Assembly: GCA_021810805.1 (NCBI GenBank)
Contig: JAJZHW010000003.1
Coordinates: forward strand, 1-64,000
Source of the DNA: Nitrospirota bacterium
GTDB lineage: Bacteria; Nitrospirota; Leptospirillia; Leptospirillales; Leptospirillaceae
DNA length: 64,000 bases
Reading direction: 5' to 3'
Shown here: positions 52,432 through 62,776 of the stretch, piece by piece
How the letters are laid out: each line of letters starts with the position of its first letter
Numbering within the stretch: position 1 is the first letter of the stretch
Program-made: the position numbers and the translations under genes
The notes under the pieces: generated by a model
What the model was told of the DNA's origin: nothing
Seen by the model: the letters and a program-made list of their open reading frames with translations, nothing else
The model's database searches: none

Positions 52432-53877
52432 TCAGGGAACGAGAATCGCGAGAGAGGTTTCAATATAGTGCACAAAGGGAAGGGGGAAGACCCCGAGGAG
52501 GACGGTCATCCCGGCCGTCACAAAGAGAGCCATCCCCTCCATACGATTGGGAGTAAACTCGACTGGCTCCACCGGATCCTTCATATACATTGCCATCACC
52601 ACGCGAATATAGTAGTAGGCCCCGACGGCACTCAGCAGGACGCCAACCACGGCAAGCCAAGTGTACCCCGCATGAACGGCGGCCATAAAGACATAGAACT
52701 TTGCCAGAAATCCGCCGAATGGCGGAATTCCGGCCAGAGAAAACATGAAAATCAGCATGAGGAAGGCGGCCATCGGATTCTTTTTGTTGAGCCCGACAAA
52801 GTCAGAGATTTCCTCGGCCTCAATTCCCTTTCGACGCAGGATCAGGATGATGCCAAAGGCGCCAAGGGTCATGAAGAGATAGGCAAACATGTAGAACATC
52901 AGGGCAAAAAGGCTATCCCTGCTGGGGTTCAGAAGGGCAATGACCGCATAACCTGCATGGCCGATGGAGGAATAGGCCAACATTCTTTTGATATTGGTCT
53001 GAACCAGCGCCACGATATTCCCGACAATCATGGAGAGAATCGCCGCGGTGATGATCAATAGGGACCAGTGGTCACGGTTGGCGGAGAAGGCCACCCAAAA
53101 GACCCGAAGAAAGACCCCAAAGGCAGCCACCTTGCCAACAGAGGCCATGAAACCGGTGACAACGGTGGGAGCTCCTTCATAGACATCCGGGGTCCACATG
53201 TGAAAGGGCGCGGCAGAAACCTTGAAGGCAAAGCCGACCATCGTCAGGATCATTCCCGCAAGAACCATTGGGCGAAGGGCTCCTGGATTGGCCACGAACT
53301 GAGCCAATCCGCTCAGGGTCTCGGTTCCGGAAGCTCCATAGAGGAGGGAAATCCCATAGAGGAAGATGGCCGCCGCAAAGGCTCCCAAAAGAAAGTACTT
53401 GAAGGAGGCCTCCACTGACCGGTTGGAGTTTCGCTTGAGACCCACCAGCACATAGAGGCACAGCGACATGAGCTCGATTCCCAGGAAGAGCGTGATGAGA
53501 TCGCCCGCCGACACCATGATCATCATCCCAACAGCGGCAAAAAGAAGGAATCCGTAGTACTCCCCGAGATGGATCTCCTCCTTCTCGAGATAGGGAAGGG
53601 AGAAGAGAATCGTGATGATTGTCCCCAGATAGATCACCGTTTTGAAGAAGTTTGAGAAGGGATCGACGATATAGAGTCCCTGGTAGAGCGGGAGCCCCTT
53701 GCCGTTAAGGCCAAATGTGGCAATCATGGCAAAAACGAGCGAGAAGATGGCGAATATCCCCAAAAGGGAGCGCTTCTTGGCGGGAACAAAAGGCTCCATC
53801 AGGAAGAGGAGGCATCCCAGGACGGTCAGATAGATCTCTGGCATCGTTCCAATGATATTGACCGGGGAGAAGTTCAT
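52432..53877 (-). CDS. nuoN: NADH-quinone oxidoreductase subunit N
   Basis: Antiporter-like proton-pumping membrane subunit of complex I, 481 aa, about 14 helices. AAGGAG is 8 bases before ATG 53877 (an in-frame TTG lies just ahead). Conserved stretches include GIELMSLCLYVLVGLKRNS with the helix Glu, FKVSAAPFHMWTPDVYEGAPT with the Lys, and NIKRMLAYSSIGHAGY. Last gene of the nuo run in this window. Confidence 0.96.
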   Translation of the reverse strand: MNFSPVNIIGTMPEIYLTVLGCLLFLMEPFVPAKKRSLLGIFAIFSLVFAMIATFGLNGKGLPLYQGLYIVDPFSNFFKTVIYLGTIITILFSLPYLEKEEIHLGEYYGFLLFAAVGMMIMVSAGDLITLFLGIELMSLCLYVLVGLKRNSNRSVEASFKYFLLGAFAAAIFLYGISLLYGASGTETLSGLAQFVANPGALRPMVLAGMILTMVGFAFKVSAAPFHMWTPDVYEGAPTVVTGFMASVGKVAAFGVFLRVFWVAFSANRDHWSLLIITAAILSMIVGNIVALVQTNIKRMLAYSSIGHAGYAVIALLNPSRDSLFALMFYMFAYLFMTLGAFGIILILRRKGIEAEEISDFVGLNKKNPMAAFLMLIFMFSLAGIPPFGGFLAKFYVFMAAVHAGYTWLAVVGVLLSAVGAYYYIRVVMAMYMKDPVEPVEFTPNRMEGMALFVTAGMTVLLGVFPLPFVHYIETSLAILVP

Positions 53878-53929
53878 CAAAAAAGCTCCTTCAAACGGTT
53901 AAATACCTAAAGAATGTTTCAGTCAGCGA

Positions 53930-55432
53930 TTACTGGTGGAGCAAAGCGAGAGGGGAAGGCTGCATCTGCCCCACCAGATGGGCAACGCTTTGATGGAACA
54001 AGGAGAGGACCGGGTTCGGGAGAAGACCGATGACGATCACCATCACGACCAGGGGAAGAAGGGACCCCCACTCGTAGGCGCGAAGGTCCGGCATGGCATA
54101 GCTCTTTGGAGTATAGACCCCCCAGACGACTCGAGAGAGAAGATAGAGCAGGTACATGGCCGAAAGGATGACTCCGGTCGTCGCCAAGGAGGAAACCACC
54201 GCATGTGTCTTGAAGGTACCAATCAGAACGAGGAACTCTCCCACGAATGAATTCGTTCCTGGCAGAGCCAGGGAGGAGAGGGCAAAGATCACAAGAAGAG
54301 TCGAGTAGATCGGCATCTGCTTGGCCAAGCCACCATACTCGGAAAGAAGCCGTGAGTGGGAGCGATCGTAAAGGACCCCGATGCAAAGGAAGAGAGCTCC
54401 CGTGGTAATTCCATGGTTAAGCATCTGCATCAGGGCTCCCTCAATTCCCTGAGTATTGGCCACAAAGATACCCAGCGTCACGACACCCATATGGCTCACA
54501 GAGGAATAGGCAATAAGCTTTTTCATATCTTCCTGGGCCAGGGCCATGAATGCTCCCCAGATGATGGCGATCACCGACAGCGTCAGGATCATGGGGGCAA
54601 AGAAATGGGAGGCATCAGGAAACATCGGAAGCGAAAAGCGCAGGAACCCGTAAGCTCCCATCTTAAGCATGATGGAGGCAAGGATGACTGACCCAGCGGT
54701 CGGAGCCTCCACGTGGGCATCGGGAAGCCAAGTATGAAAGGGAAACATAGGGATCTTCACCGCAAAGGCCACAAACATGGCCAGGAAGGCAAGGATCTGG
54801 AAGGTCATTCCATAGTGCTGACCAGAAAGGCGAGAGATGTCAAAGGTATGTCCGCCGACAAAATAAAGGGCGATGATGGCCACAAGAAGAAGCAAGGAGC
54901 CGGCAAGAGTATAGAGGAAGAATTTGATCGCGGCATAGATCCGGTTGGGACCGCCCCAGACTCCGATGATCAGATACATTGGAATGAGCATGGCTTCCCA
55001 GAATACATAGAAGAGAACGAAGTCTGTGGCACAGAAGACCCCAATCATGGCGCCTTCAAGGACAAGCAGGTTGATCATGAAGAGAGGAAGATTTTTGGAG
55101 ATCCCAACCCATGAGGTAAGAACAGTCATTGGCATGAGGAAGGTGGTCATAAGAATAAGAACCAGACTGATCCCGTCAATTCCGAGAGCGTAGTGGATAT
55201 TCCCAAATGGGATCCACAAATGGCGCTCGACAAATTGCATCTGATAAAGATGCGGATTGTTCCCGATCAGAAGCGAGAGGGAAATAAGAAACTCGATGAC
55301 CGTAATCCCCAGAGCCGTCCACTTGACCGCTCCATCCGAACCGGGCTTCTTATAGAACGGAAGGATAAGGAGGGAGGCGACCACCGGAAAGAAGATCAGG
55401 AAGGTCAAAATAGGCACGGACAAAAAAGTCAT
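53930..55432 (-). CDS. nuoM: NADH-quinone oxidoreductase subunit M
   Basis: Second antiporter-like pumping subunit, 500 aa. Seen: FYVFWEAMLIPMYLIIGVWGG with the conserved Glu, VKIPMFPFHTWLPDAHVEAPTAGSV with the key Lys, and EDMKKLIAYSSVSHMGVV. Start ATG 55432. It lies about 100 bases after nuoL and 52 before nuoN. Confidence 0.97.
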   Translation of the reverse strand: MTFLSVPILTFLIFFPVVASLLILPFYKKPGSDGAVKWTALGITVIEFLISLSLLIGNNPHLYQMQFVERHLWIPFGNIHYALGIDGISLVLILMTTFLMPMTVLTSWVGISKNLPLFMINLLVLEGAMIGVFCATDFVLFYVFWEAMLIPMYLIIGVWGGPNRIYAAIKFFLYTLAGSLLLLVAIIALYFVGGHTFDISRLSGQHYGMTFQILAFLAMFVAFAVKIPMFPFHTWLPDAHVEAPTAGSVILASIMLKMGAYGFLRFSLPMFPDASHFFAPMILTLSVIAIIWGAFMALAQEDMKKLIAYSSVSHMGVVTLGIFVANTQGIEGALMQMLNHGITTGALFLCIGVLYDRSHSRLLSEYGGLAKQMPIYSTLLVIFALSSLALPGTNSFVGEFLVLIGTFKTHAVVSSLATTGVILSAMYLLYLLSRVVWGVYTPKSYAMPDLRAYEWGSLLPLVVMVIVIGLLPNPVLSLFHQSVAHLVGQMQPSPLALLHQ

Positions 55433-55474
55433 CAGACATCACCCTCTTCGATGTTGTTCCAGAAAATGGGGGAC

Positions 55475-55490
55475 TCCCGGAAAGCCGGGA
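55475..55490 (-). other. Short perfect hairpin between nuoL and nuoM
   Basis: TCCCGG and CCGGGA enclose a 4-base loop in the nuoL-nuoM gap. There is no T run, so it is more likely a processing or stability element than a terminator. Confidence 0.35.
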
Positions 55491-55534
55491 ATACAATCTT
55501 CCCCTTGCGGGTATGAGTACAACCAGGATCGAGA

Positions 55535-57466
55535 TTAAAGCCTATTGAAAAAGAGATAAAATGCCACCAATCCGAATGCGCCAATTGCCATCGCCATGGC
55601 ATAGTTTTGAATCTGTCCTGACTGAAGGCGACGAAGTCCTCCTCCGCTGCTTCGGAAAAACGTGGCCACACCATTCACGATACCGTCGATCACTCCCTTG
55701 TCGAGCTCTTGCCAGAAGAGGCGGCCTATGGCAAAGGAAGGGCGAACAAAGACTGCATCGTACAGTTCGTCAAAGTACCATTTATGAAGCGACACCTTGT
55801 AGAAGAATGAGAAATTCTTTGCCAGCGCACCGGGGATGGCCGATTCCTTGCCATAGAGCGCCCAAGCCATAAGGATTCCAAGAAGTCCTCCCGCCACCGA
55901 TAATCCCTTAAGGGCGTTTTCAGAAAAGCCCCCCGCCCCCTCGCCAGTATGAGGAAGGGGAAGCTCCTGGGAGAGGTACTGGAGAATCCCGTAGTGTTCC
56001 CCTGCCCATCCTGCGAAAACAGTGGCAATGGAGAGAACCAAAAGGGGAATCGTCATGGTGAGAGGGCTCTCATGGGGATGCACGGCATGGCCATGGCCCT
56101 CAGAGTGGAATCGCTCCTTTCCGCCAAAGACAAGAAAGAGGAGGCGAAAGCTGTAGAAGGCTGTCAGCACGGCCGTCAGAACGCCGATCAACCAGAGCAT
56201 CTGTCCCAAGGGTCCCTGCTGATAGGCCGTCACAAGAATGAGATCCTTGCTGTAGTAGCCGGCAAAGGGAGGAATGCCCGAGAGGGCGAGAGAGCCGATG
56301 AGCATCGTGGCAAAGGTCAGCCCCACATACTTGCGAAGCCCTCCCATCCGGAAGACGTCCTGCTCTCCAGACAAGGAGTGGATGACCGAGCCCGCCCCCA
56401 AAAAGAGAAGCGCCTTGAAGGCTCCATGGGTCAGAAGATGAAAGATTCCCGCCCCGTAACCGCCAAGTCCGCACACCATGACCATGTATCCCAGCTGACT
56501 CATGGTGGAGTAGGCGACGATCTTTTTGATGTCGGGTTGGGTCAGGGCAATGGTTGCCGCCACAATAGCCGTAATGGCTCCTGTCCATGCCACCACATGA
56601 AGGGCAAAGGGAGCGGCGTTATAGAGGGGGTTCATCCGGGCAATCATGAAGACACCGGCGGTCACCATGGTCGCGGCATGGATCAGTGCCGAAATGGGCG
56701 TCGGACCTTCCATGGCATCTGGAAGCCATGGATGCAGGGGAATCTGGGCAGACTTTCCCACAGCTCCAAGAAAAAGAAGGAGCGCGATGACATCAAGAAC
56801 CGGGACATTCCAGCTCCCCTGGAAGGCTGCAGCCAGATTGACAGTGTCATGAAGGTGCGCCCCCATCGCCGGAAAGATCTCGGCAAAACGGACAGAACCA
56901 AAAACTGTATAGGCAAGAAAGATCCCCAGAAGAAACCCAAAGTCTCCCACCCGGTTCATGATGAAGGCCTTATTGGCGGCCAGCCAGGAGGGACGACGTT
57001 CGTACCAATGGACAATCAGAAGGTAGGAGCAGAGACCGACGGCCTCCCAAAAGATGAACATCTCAACAAGATTGTCCGAAAGGACGAGCATGATCATCGA
57101 AAAGGTGAAGAGGGAGATATAGGCAAAGAACCGATCATACCCGGAATCCCCATGCATATATCCGATCGTGTAGAGATGGACAAGCATGGCCACGGTGGTC
57201 ACCATGAAGAGCATGACAGCGGCAAGATGGTCGTACTGGAGGGAGATCCCGACATCGAGATGGCCCGACCTTATCCAGTCATAGACAAGGGTCAGACTCG
57301 GAGGCGCCGTAAAGCTCTTAAAGAACTCCACTGTGGCAATGGCCCAGGAGAGCGTAACGAGCGGAAGGGCGATCAAGTGTCCCTTACCCTTAAAATAGGG
57401 CCAAAAGATTCCGACGATGAGGAATCCAAGGAGGGGCAGGAGCGGGATTAGAAGAATCGGCATCAT
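55535..57466 (-). CDS. nuoL: NADH-quinone oxidoreductase subunit L
   Basis: Distal antiporter-like pumping subunit with the long lateral helix at the C-terminus, 643 aa. Seen: DNLVEMFIFWEAVGLCSYLLI with the conserved Glu, GKSAQIPLHPWLPDAMEGPTPISALIHAATMVTAG with the Lys, DIKKIVAYSTMSQLGYM, and the C-terminal helices near residue 560 onward. GGAG lies 9 to 10 bases before ATG 57466. Confidence 0.97.
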   Translation of the reverse strand: MMPILLIPLLPLLGFLIVGIFWPYFKGKGHLIALPLVTLSWAIATVEFFKSFTAPPSLTLVYDWIRSGHLDVGISLQYDHLAAVMLFMVTTVAMLVHLYTIGYMHGDSGYDRFFAYISLFTFSMIMLVLSDNLVEMFIFWEAVGLCSYLLIVHWYERRPSWLAANKAFIMNRVGDFGFLLGIFLAYTVFGSVRFAEIFPAMGAHLHDTVNLAAAFQGSWNVPVLDVIALLLFLGAVGKSAQIPLHPWLPDAMEGPTPISALIHAATMVTAGVFMIARMNPLYNAAPFALHVVAWTGAITAIVAATIALTQPDIKKIVAYSTMSQLGYMVMVCGLGGYGAGIFHLLTHGAFKALLFLGAGSVIHSLSGEQDVFRMGGLRKYVGLTFATMLIGSLALSGIPPFAGYYSKDLILVTAYQQGPLGQMLWLIGVLTAVLTAFYSFRLLFLVFGGKERFHSEGHGHAVHPHESPLTMTIPLLVLSIATVFAGWAGEHYGILQYLSQELPLPHTGEGAGGFSENALKGLSVAGGLLGILMAWALYGKESAIPGALAKNFSFFYKVSLHKWYFDELYDAVFVRPSFAIGRLFWQELDKGVIDGIVNGVATFFRSSGGGLRRLQSGQIQNYAMAMAIGAFGLVAFYLFFNRL

Positions 57467-57488
57467 TGACAGGAACTCCCTCGACAGA

Positions 57489-57791
57489 TCAGAGCTTCAG
57501 CAGGTTGTAGTCATCCATGTTGACCGACTCCCTCAATCGGAAGAGGGAGATGATGATTCCCAATCCGATCGCGACTTCGGCCGCCGCAACGGTAATTACG
57601 AAAAAGACGAAGATCTGCCCGTCGATCAGGTGCAGGTAGTCACTGAAAGCAACGAAATTGATGTTCACCGCATTGAGCATGATTTCAATGCACAGAAGTA
57701 CGACCACAATATTTCGTCGGATAAGGACCCCAACAAGCCCTGTCACAAACATCACTGCAGACAAGGCAACATACCACGACAAAGGAACCAT
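57489..57791 (-). CDS. nuoK: NADH-quinone oxidoreductase subunit K
   Basis: Small three-helix proton-channel subunit, 100 aa. GVLIRRNIVVVLLCIEIMLNAVNINFV carries the conserved membrane Glu residue; the third helix has VAAAEVAIGLGI with the second. I choose ATG 57791 because GGAG is 5 bases upstream; a GTG two codons earlier is possible. Confidence 0.96.
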   Translation of the reverse strand: MVPLSWYVALSAVMFVTGLVGVLIRRNIVVVLLCIEIMLNAVNINFVAFSDYLHLIDGQIFVFFVITVAAAEVAIGLGIIISLFRLRESVNMDDYNLLKL

Positions 57792-57851
57792 CGGCACTCC
57801 AGGATAGGCTTGCGATTATGTCGACTGAACGAAGAGACGAATGCCCTTCGC

Positions 57852-58373
57852 TTACTCCTGACGGAAGCGACCTCTCCCTCTGGCCATAACAATGGCTCCG
57901 ACCAAGGCGATGAGAAGAACCACCGAGGCCACCTCAAAGGGAAACAGATATTGCGTATAAAGAACCATACCGATCGTTTCACTATTCCCCAAGGTCGGGA
58001 CGGATGGGTGCGGGATCGCCGGAAGCTTCGGGTAGAAATGAGTTTTCAGAAGGAGGTATCCGAGCTCTCCCACGGCCAGCAGTGAGAGAAGAATGGCCCA
58101 GGGAGCTTGCTTCTGAAGGGATGTCACTCCACCACCCTGCAGATTCAGGAGCATCACAACGAAAAGATAAAGGACGAGGATCGCCCCTGCATAGACAAGG
58201 AGCTGAACCCCGGCGAGGAAAGGGGCATCAAGGACGATAAAAAGTCCGGCAACATGGACAAACATGCCGAGGAGCGCCATGGCAGAGTAAATGGCCACCC
58301 GGGATGCAACGACAAGAATGGCGCATACAAGCGCCATTCCGCCGAAGTAAATAAAAGGCAATTGCTGGATCAA
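57852..58373 (-). CDS. nuoJ: NADH-quinone oxidoreductase subunit J
   Basis: Five-helix membrane subunit, 173 aa. Typical stretches: NPxHSxxxL-equivalent region (SRVAIYSAMALLGMFVHVAG), LVYAGAILVLYLFVVMLLN, and the last helix VASVVLLIALVGAIVMARG. The start is TTG 58373, preceded by GGAGG 8 bases upstream inside the end of nuoI. Ordinary ATG codons downstream would cut the first helix. Confidence 0.94.
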   Translation of the reverse strand: MIQQLPFIYFGGMALVCAILVVASRVAIYSAMALLGMFVHVAGLFIVLDAPFLAGVQLLVYAGAILVLYLFVVMLLNLQGGGVTSLQKQAPWAILLSLLAVGELGYLLLKTHFYPKLPAIPHPSVPTLGNSETIGMVLYTQYLFPFEVASVVLLIALVGAIVMARGRGRFRQE

Positions 58374-58377
58374 GCCG

Positions 58378-58926
58378 CTATCCTCCGAGTGAGATGGGGG
58401 GAAAGTGATAATGCCCTTCGTCTTTGCCAGAACTTTCCGCTTCCCACATATTTCTGACCTTCAGGTAGGCATCGGAGTCTGCACCCGCTCGATCACCGAG
58501 TGCCAACATCTGTTCTTTCGAATAGATGAGACCGTTACGGGTAAACGAAGAGTGGGCGAACTCTTTTGTCATGGAAAGCGCATTGACAGGACAGGCTACG
58601 ACACAAAATCCGCAAAAGATGCAGCGGGTAAAGTCGAGAGTGTATTCACGGGCATAACGACGATCCGGAACTTCAGGGTGTATGTCACTGACAACCCGAA
58701 TCGCCTTGGCAGGACAAATCGCCTCACAGAGGTCGCAGCCGACACATCTCTCGACTCCGTCATCGTAGCGTCTGTGAGCGATAAACCCTCGATAGCCGTC
58801 GGCAAGAACGAGCTTCTCTCTTGGATACTGAGAGGTGACTTTCTTCATGAACATATGACGAAGGGTCAACTTCAGCCCCTGGCCAATTTCAGTGAACAAT
58901 ATGGTGTCAAGAAATTTTTTCAGCAT
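58378..58926 (-). CDS. nuoI: NADH-quinone oxidoreductase subunit I
   Basis: Peripheral arm subunit with two [4Fe-4S] clusters (N6a, N6b) next to the quinone site. 182 aa. CVGCDLCEAICP near residue 62 and CIFCGFCVVACP near residue 102 are the two cysteine sets; the N-terminal FMKKVTSQYPREK is the usual short amphipathic region. Confidence 0.96.
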   Translation of the reverse strand: MLKKFLDTILFTEIGQGLKLTLRHMFMKKVTSQYPREKLVLADGYRGFIAHRRYDDGVERCVGCDLCEAICPAKAIRVVSDIHPEVPDRRYAREYTLDFTRCIFCGFCVVACPVNALSMTKEFAHSSFTRNGLIYSKEQMLALGDRAGADSDAYLKVRNMWEAESSGKDEGHYHFPPISLGG

Positions 58927-58984
58927 TGTCGACTCCTCTTCTGGAATATCCCGAAAACTTGATCATATCTTGAATGTCGTTCGG

Positions 58985-59998
58985 CTATCTCTCCAAAAAG
59001 TATGCCGCTATTCCCGTCACGATAATGTTCGCAAAGGAGACGGGGAGCATGATCTTCCAGCCAAACCGCATAAGCTGATCATAGCGCAGTCGAGGAAGGG
59101 TTGCACGAATCCAGAAGAAAAAGAACAAGAAAAAGTAAACTTTGACCAGGAACCAGATCACCGGAGGAATGAAGCCCAAGGCGGGAAGAGGAGGATTCCA
59201 TCCGCCGAGGAAAAGGATTGTGGCAATCGAAGAGACGATGATCATATTGGCATATTCGGCAAGGTAATACAGGGAGAACCTCATCCCCGAATACTCAGTA
59301 AAAAATCCTGCAACGAGCTCTGACTCTGCCTCAGGAAGATCGAAGGGGGTCCGGTTCGTTTCCGCGATGCCCGAAATCACATAGATCACAAAGGCAACAA
59401 TCTGGGGAAATATGTACCAATGCCAAAAGCCACCGGACTGTGCATCTTCAATTTTCACCAGGGACATTGATCCGGAAAGGATCAAGACCCCGATGACGGA
59501 CATGCCGGCGGTGAGTTCATAGCTAATGACCTGAGCGGCGGAACGCAGGGCTCCCAAGATGGAATATTTGCTGTTGGACGCCCATCCCCCCAAAAGAATA
59601 CCGTAGGCACCGATGGAGGAGAGTGCCAAGATGAGAAGGATTCCAACATTGATGTCGGCAATATACGGGTGAAGGGTTAAGCCGAGGATCGAAAAGGAGT
59701 CATGGCCAAATGGGATGACTGAAAACGCGAGAATGGCCGGAACGAGAGAGATCACAGGAGCAATGCGAAAGATTGCGCGATTCGCTTCGCTCGGAATGAT
59801 ATCTTCCTTGGAGAGAAGCTTGATGCCATCGGCGAGAGGCTGGAGAAGCCCCCAAGGTCCCACCTCCATCGGCCCAAGTCTGTCCTGCATAAACCCCAGA
59901 ATTTTGCGCTCAAGGTATGTCAGGTATGCAATCATCGTCAACACTACAAAGAGGACGCCCAGCATGACGACAAGGGCTCCGATGAGGTCGTTGGCCAA
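58985..59998 (-). CDS. nuoH: NADH-quinone oxidoreductase subunit H
   Basis: Membrane subunit forming the quinone chamber, 337 aa, eight helices. YLERKILGFMQDRLGPMEVGPWGLLQPLADGIKL is the hallmark; GIAETNRTPFDLPEAESELVAGFFTEYSG is the conserved matrix loop. The start is TTG 59998, with GGAAAGGG upstream. A hairpin GGGAAG/CTTCCC (60062-60078) lies in the 124-base gap from nuoG. Confidence 0.96.
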   Translation of the reverse strand: MANDLIGALVVMLGVLFVVLTMIAYLTYLERKILGFMQDRLGPMEVGPWGLLQPLADGIKLLSKEDIIPSEANRAIFRIAPVISLVPAILAFSVIPFGHDSFSILGLTLHPYIADINVGILLILALSSIGAYGILLGGWASNSKYSILGALRSAAQVISYELTAGMSVIGVLILSGSMSLVKIEDAQSGGFWHWYIFPQIVAFVIYVISGIAETNRTPFDLPEAESELVAGFFTEYSGMRFSLYYLAEYANMIIVSSIATILFLGGWNPPLPALGFIPPVIWFLVKVYFFLFFFFWIRATLPRLRYDQLMRFGWKIMLPVSFANIIVTGIAAYFLER

Positions 59999-60122
59999 AC
60001 CCTACCCTTTCCTGTTAGCCCCCGGAAATCCGGAGGCTCTCAACACACAAAATCCCTTTTCGGGAAGACAGCCTTCCCTCAGAAGAAAAAAACTCTTGAC
60101 TCACTTGTAATAAAGGAATCCG

Positions 60123-62759
60123 TCAGACAATCGGCGCCACGGTCACGTCGATGGTCTGTCCGGACTGCGCGCCGGAATGCGCATTGAAGCTGAAACTGCC
60201 GGGGAACAGCGCCATAAATCGGGCGTCGGCAAAATGGAACGGGAAATGCACCTCTCCATCGGCCATCCCTGCCACTGGATCAATGGGGAGGGAGATTCGT
60301 CCATGTGGCGTGGAGACTGAGACACAGGCACCTTTTTTCAGCTTTTTCTTTCTTGCCCACTGCCGGGGAACCCGCAGAAGCCCCTCGCCCTCGATGGTCA
60401 TCAGGTTCGAGTCGAGAATCGTCTGAGTGCCTGCGTGGTTGATGGACTTCGAGAGCGTCAGAACAAAGGTGTCCTCGCCTCTTTTGCTGGGATCCCCCAT
60501 CTTCGGCTCATCCAGTGGCAGGGACTCCTGTTTCAAAAAGGCGGGCACGCGAGAGAGCACCGATTCTCGTTCGGCCTTGTGCGGAGGCTGCTGGCGAGGA
60601 GTTGCCAAGAGGATCTCACCCGTCTTCCCCTGGAAGTATGGGGCATTGCGTGTGGAAGGACGAAGATCGGGAAAGATGCGGAAGATCTCTGAAGAGACAG
60701 CCGCCAGATTGTCGAACGGAAGTGGCTGGTTCATGTGGGTCGCCAGACGGAGAACCAACTCACCCTCCGTCAGGGCATTGCCCCAAGGGGCCATTGCCGC
60801 AGCCAGCGGCTGTACAAATCCTTCCGCACTGACCACATGGCCCGATCGTTCAAAAGGACTTGCCGAAGGAAGAAGATAGTGCGCCATATCAGCCAGAGGT
60901 CCCTGGAACATATCCGCAACCACAATCAGCTCGAGCTTGGAGAGGATCTTTTTGAGATGAGCCGTATCGGGCAGGAAGACAAGGGGGTCCACACCCAAAG
61001 AGATCAGCGCGCGGATCTCTCCTGATTCGATTCCCGAGATTATTTCCCTAAGACCGCCGCCCCCAGCGGGGAGCTTGCAGTTCCAGTGGTTTTCCCATAC
61101 GGATCGCTGTTCAGAGTTTTTGGTATCAAGAAGCCCTGGCAGCCACTCGGACGAGCCTCCCATCATAAGAACCCCAAGATCGTTCCCTGATTCAGGGAGA
61201 ACAAAGAGACCGCTTCCGTCAGACGCCAGGAGATTCCTTTCAGCCAACAGCCGGATTAGTTCGCTGGAAGCCTCGAATCCTGTATTCGACCGATGGAATC
61301 TCCGCCCGGTCACAAAAATTGTCTTTTTTGCAGACTTCATATCCTTGGCAAGGCGAAGAACCGCTTCTGGGTTGGCACCCCATCTCTCCAGACGGCTTTT
61401 CACTTCTGTGGAGAGATCCTCAGCAGACGAAGAGAGAATCTCTCGAAGCGTGCGGAGAAAAACGGCTTCATAGCCCGGGGCAAGGCGGATCACTTCACGA
61501 GCGCGGGTGGAGAGGCTGACATCTCGACCATGAACGAGGTAAAGTGCGGCTTTATTTTTCCTGACTGCCTTCTTAATGGCCAAACCGGTGATGTTTGACT
61601 CAACGGCAGGATCAGCTCCAAGAACAACAATAAGGTCGGCCTTCAGAATGTCTTCATGGTCCACCAGCGGACGGAGGGATCCCGTGGCAGAAACCAGAGG
61701 AATCGCCATATTCATGAGCCCTTGGCGAGCCTCTGAGTCGAGAAAATTCGACTGGAGGGTCTGGCGCATGAATCTCTGAAACACGAAGGCATCCTCAAGT
61801 GGCAGCTGTGAGGAGATCAGCCCGGCCACACGCCCAGGGCCTGTTGACGCAATTTTTGACAATCTGGAAGAAATTTCCGGAAGAATCTCTTCCCAGGATG
61901 TGGGAACAAGACGTTGGGCCTTTTTGACGTGGGGGATTTCAAGGCGGCTCTTGCTCTGGACCGCGCTATACCCAAAGCGGCCGACAACGCAAATCGAACC
62001 CTCATTGGGTCCCAAGCCTTCCTTCGAGGATATTCGGACAATCGCCTCATTTTCCGTGTCAACCACCATACGGCACCCTGAGCTGCACGAGGTACAGGTG
62101 GTCTCGGTGCGCTCCATCTGCCAAGGCCGGAACTGGTAGCGAACGAATCGATCGGTAATCGCTCCGGTGGGGCAGACCTCCATGCAGTCGCCACAGAACT
62201 CGCAGTCGAGCTTTTTCCCTAGCGGAGGGCCAATAACAGTGTCAAATCCGCGATTAATGAAACCAATGGCGTGAACATCCTGAATCTCATCGCAGATGCG
62301 AACGCATTTTCCACACAGAATGCATCGGTTCGAGTTAAAGACAAGAACCTCACTCTTCATGTCCTCGGGCTCGTCGTTCCGGTGGCTCTCAAATCGGGAA
62401 TCGGAGCCTCCATAGGAGAAGGACATATTCTGCAGGGGACACTCCCCCCCACAATCACAGACAGGACAGTCCAGAGGGTGGTGAAGAAGAAGCAGCTCGA
62501 GGTTGGTCTTCCGAGCCTCGTGGACCTTGGAGGATTCGGTGAGGACCTTCATCCCTTCAGAAACCTGGGTGATGCAGCCCATGACCGTCCGCTTGGTGTC
62601 CTCTAACTCAACAGCGCAGATACGACAGGAGCCGGCTGGATCCATCCGGGGGTTGTAACAAAAGGTCGGAATCGAAAACCCTGCGGCAGCGGCAGCATGC
62701 AGGATCGTGGTCCCACCGGGAACCTCGACCTCTTTTCCGTTGACAGTCAATTTCACCAT
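60123..62759 (-). CDS. nuoG: NADH-quinone oxidoreductase subunit G
   Basis: Largest peripheral subunit, 878 aa. N-terminal [2Fe-2S] domain (CYNPRMDPAGSCRIC, residues about 33-48), the N5-type HxxxC set (HHPLDCPVCDCGGEC), two ferredoxin-like sets (CILCGKCVRIC, CEFCGDCMEVCP), then TCTSCSSGC and a molybdopterin-oxidoreductase-like C-terminal part. ATG 62759 starts directly at the family's MVKLTVNGKEVEV; a longer in-frame start would overlap nuoF. GTGAGG is upstream. It lies 17 bases after nuoF. Confidence 0.95.
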   Translation of the reverse strand: MVKLTVNGKEVEVPGGTTILHAAAAAGFSIPTFCYNPRMDPAGSCRICAVELEDTKRTVMGCITQVSEGMKVLTESSKVHEARKTNLELLLLHHPLDCPVCDCGGECPLQNMSFSYGGSDSRFESHRNDEPEDMKSEVLVFNSNRCILCGKCVRICDEIQDVHAIGFINRGFDTVIGPPLGKKLDCEFCGDCMEVCPTGAITDRFVRYQFRPWQMERTETTCTSCSSGCRMVVDTENEAIVRISSKEGLGPNEGSICVVGRFGYSAVQSKSRLEIPHVKKAQRLVPTSWEEILPEISSRLSKIASTGPGRVAGLISSQLPLEDAFVFQRFMRQTLQSNFLDSEARQGLMNMAIPLVSATGSLRPLVDHEDILKADLIVVLGADPAVESNITGLAIKKAVRKNKAALYLVHGRDVSLSTRAREVIRLAPGYEAVFLRTLREILSSSAEDLSTEVKSRLERWGANPEAVLRLAKDMKSAKKTIFVTGRRFHRSNTGFEASSELIRLLAERNLLASDGSGLFVLPESGNDLGVLMMGGSSEWLPGLLDTKNSEQRSVWENHWNCKLPAGGGGLREIISGIESGEIRALISLGVDPLVFLPDTAHLKKILSKLELIVVADMFQGPLADMAHYLLPSASPFERSGHVVSAEGFVQPLAAAMAPWGNALTEGELVLRLATHMNQPLPFDNLAAVSSEIFRIFPDLRPSTRNAPYFQGKTGEILLATPRQQPPHKAERESVLSRVPAFLKQESLPLDEPKMGDPSKRGEDTFVLTLSKSINHAGTQTILDSNLMTIEGEGLLRVPRQWARKKKLKKGACVSVSTPHGRISLPIDPVAGMADGEVHFPFHFADARFMALFPGSFSFNAHSGAQSGQTIDVTVAPIV

Positions 62760-62776
62760 GGAAGCAGCCTCACCCA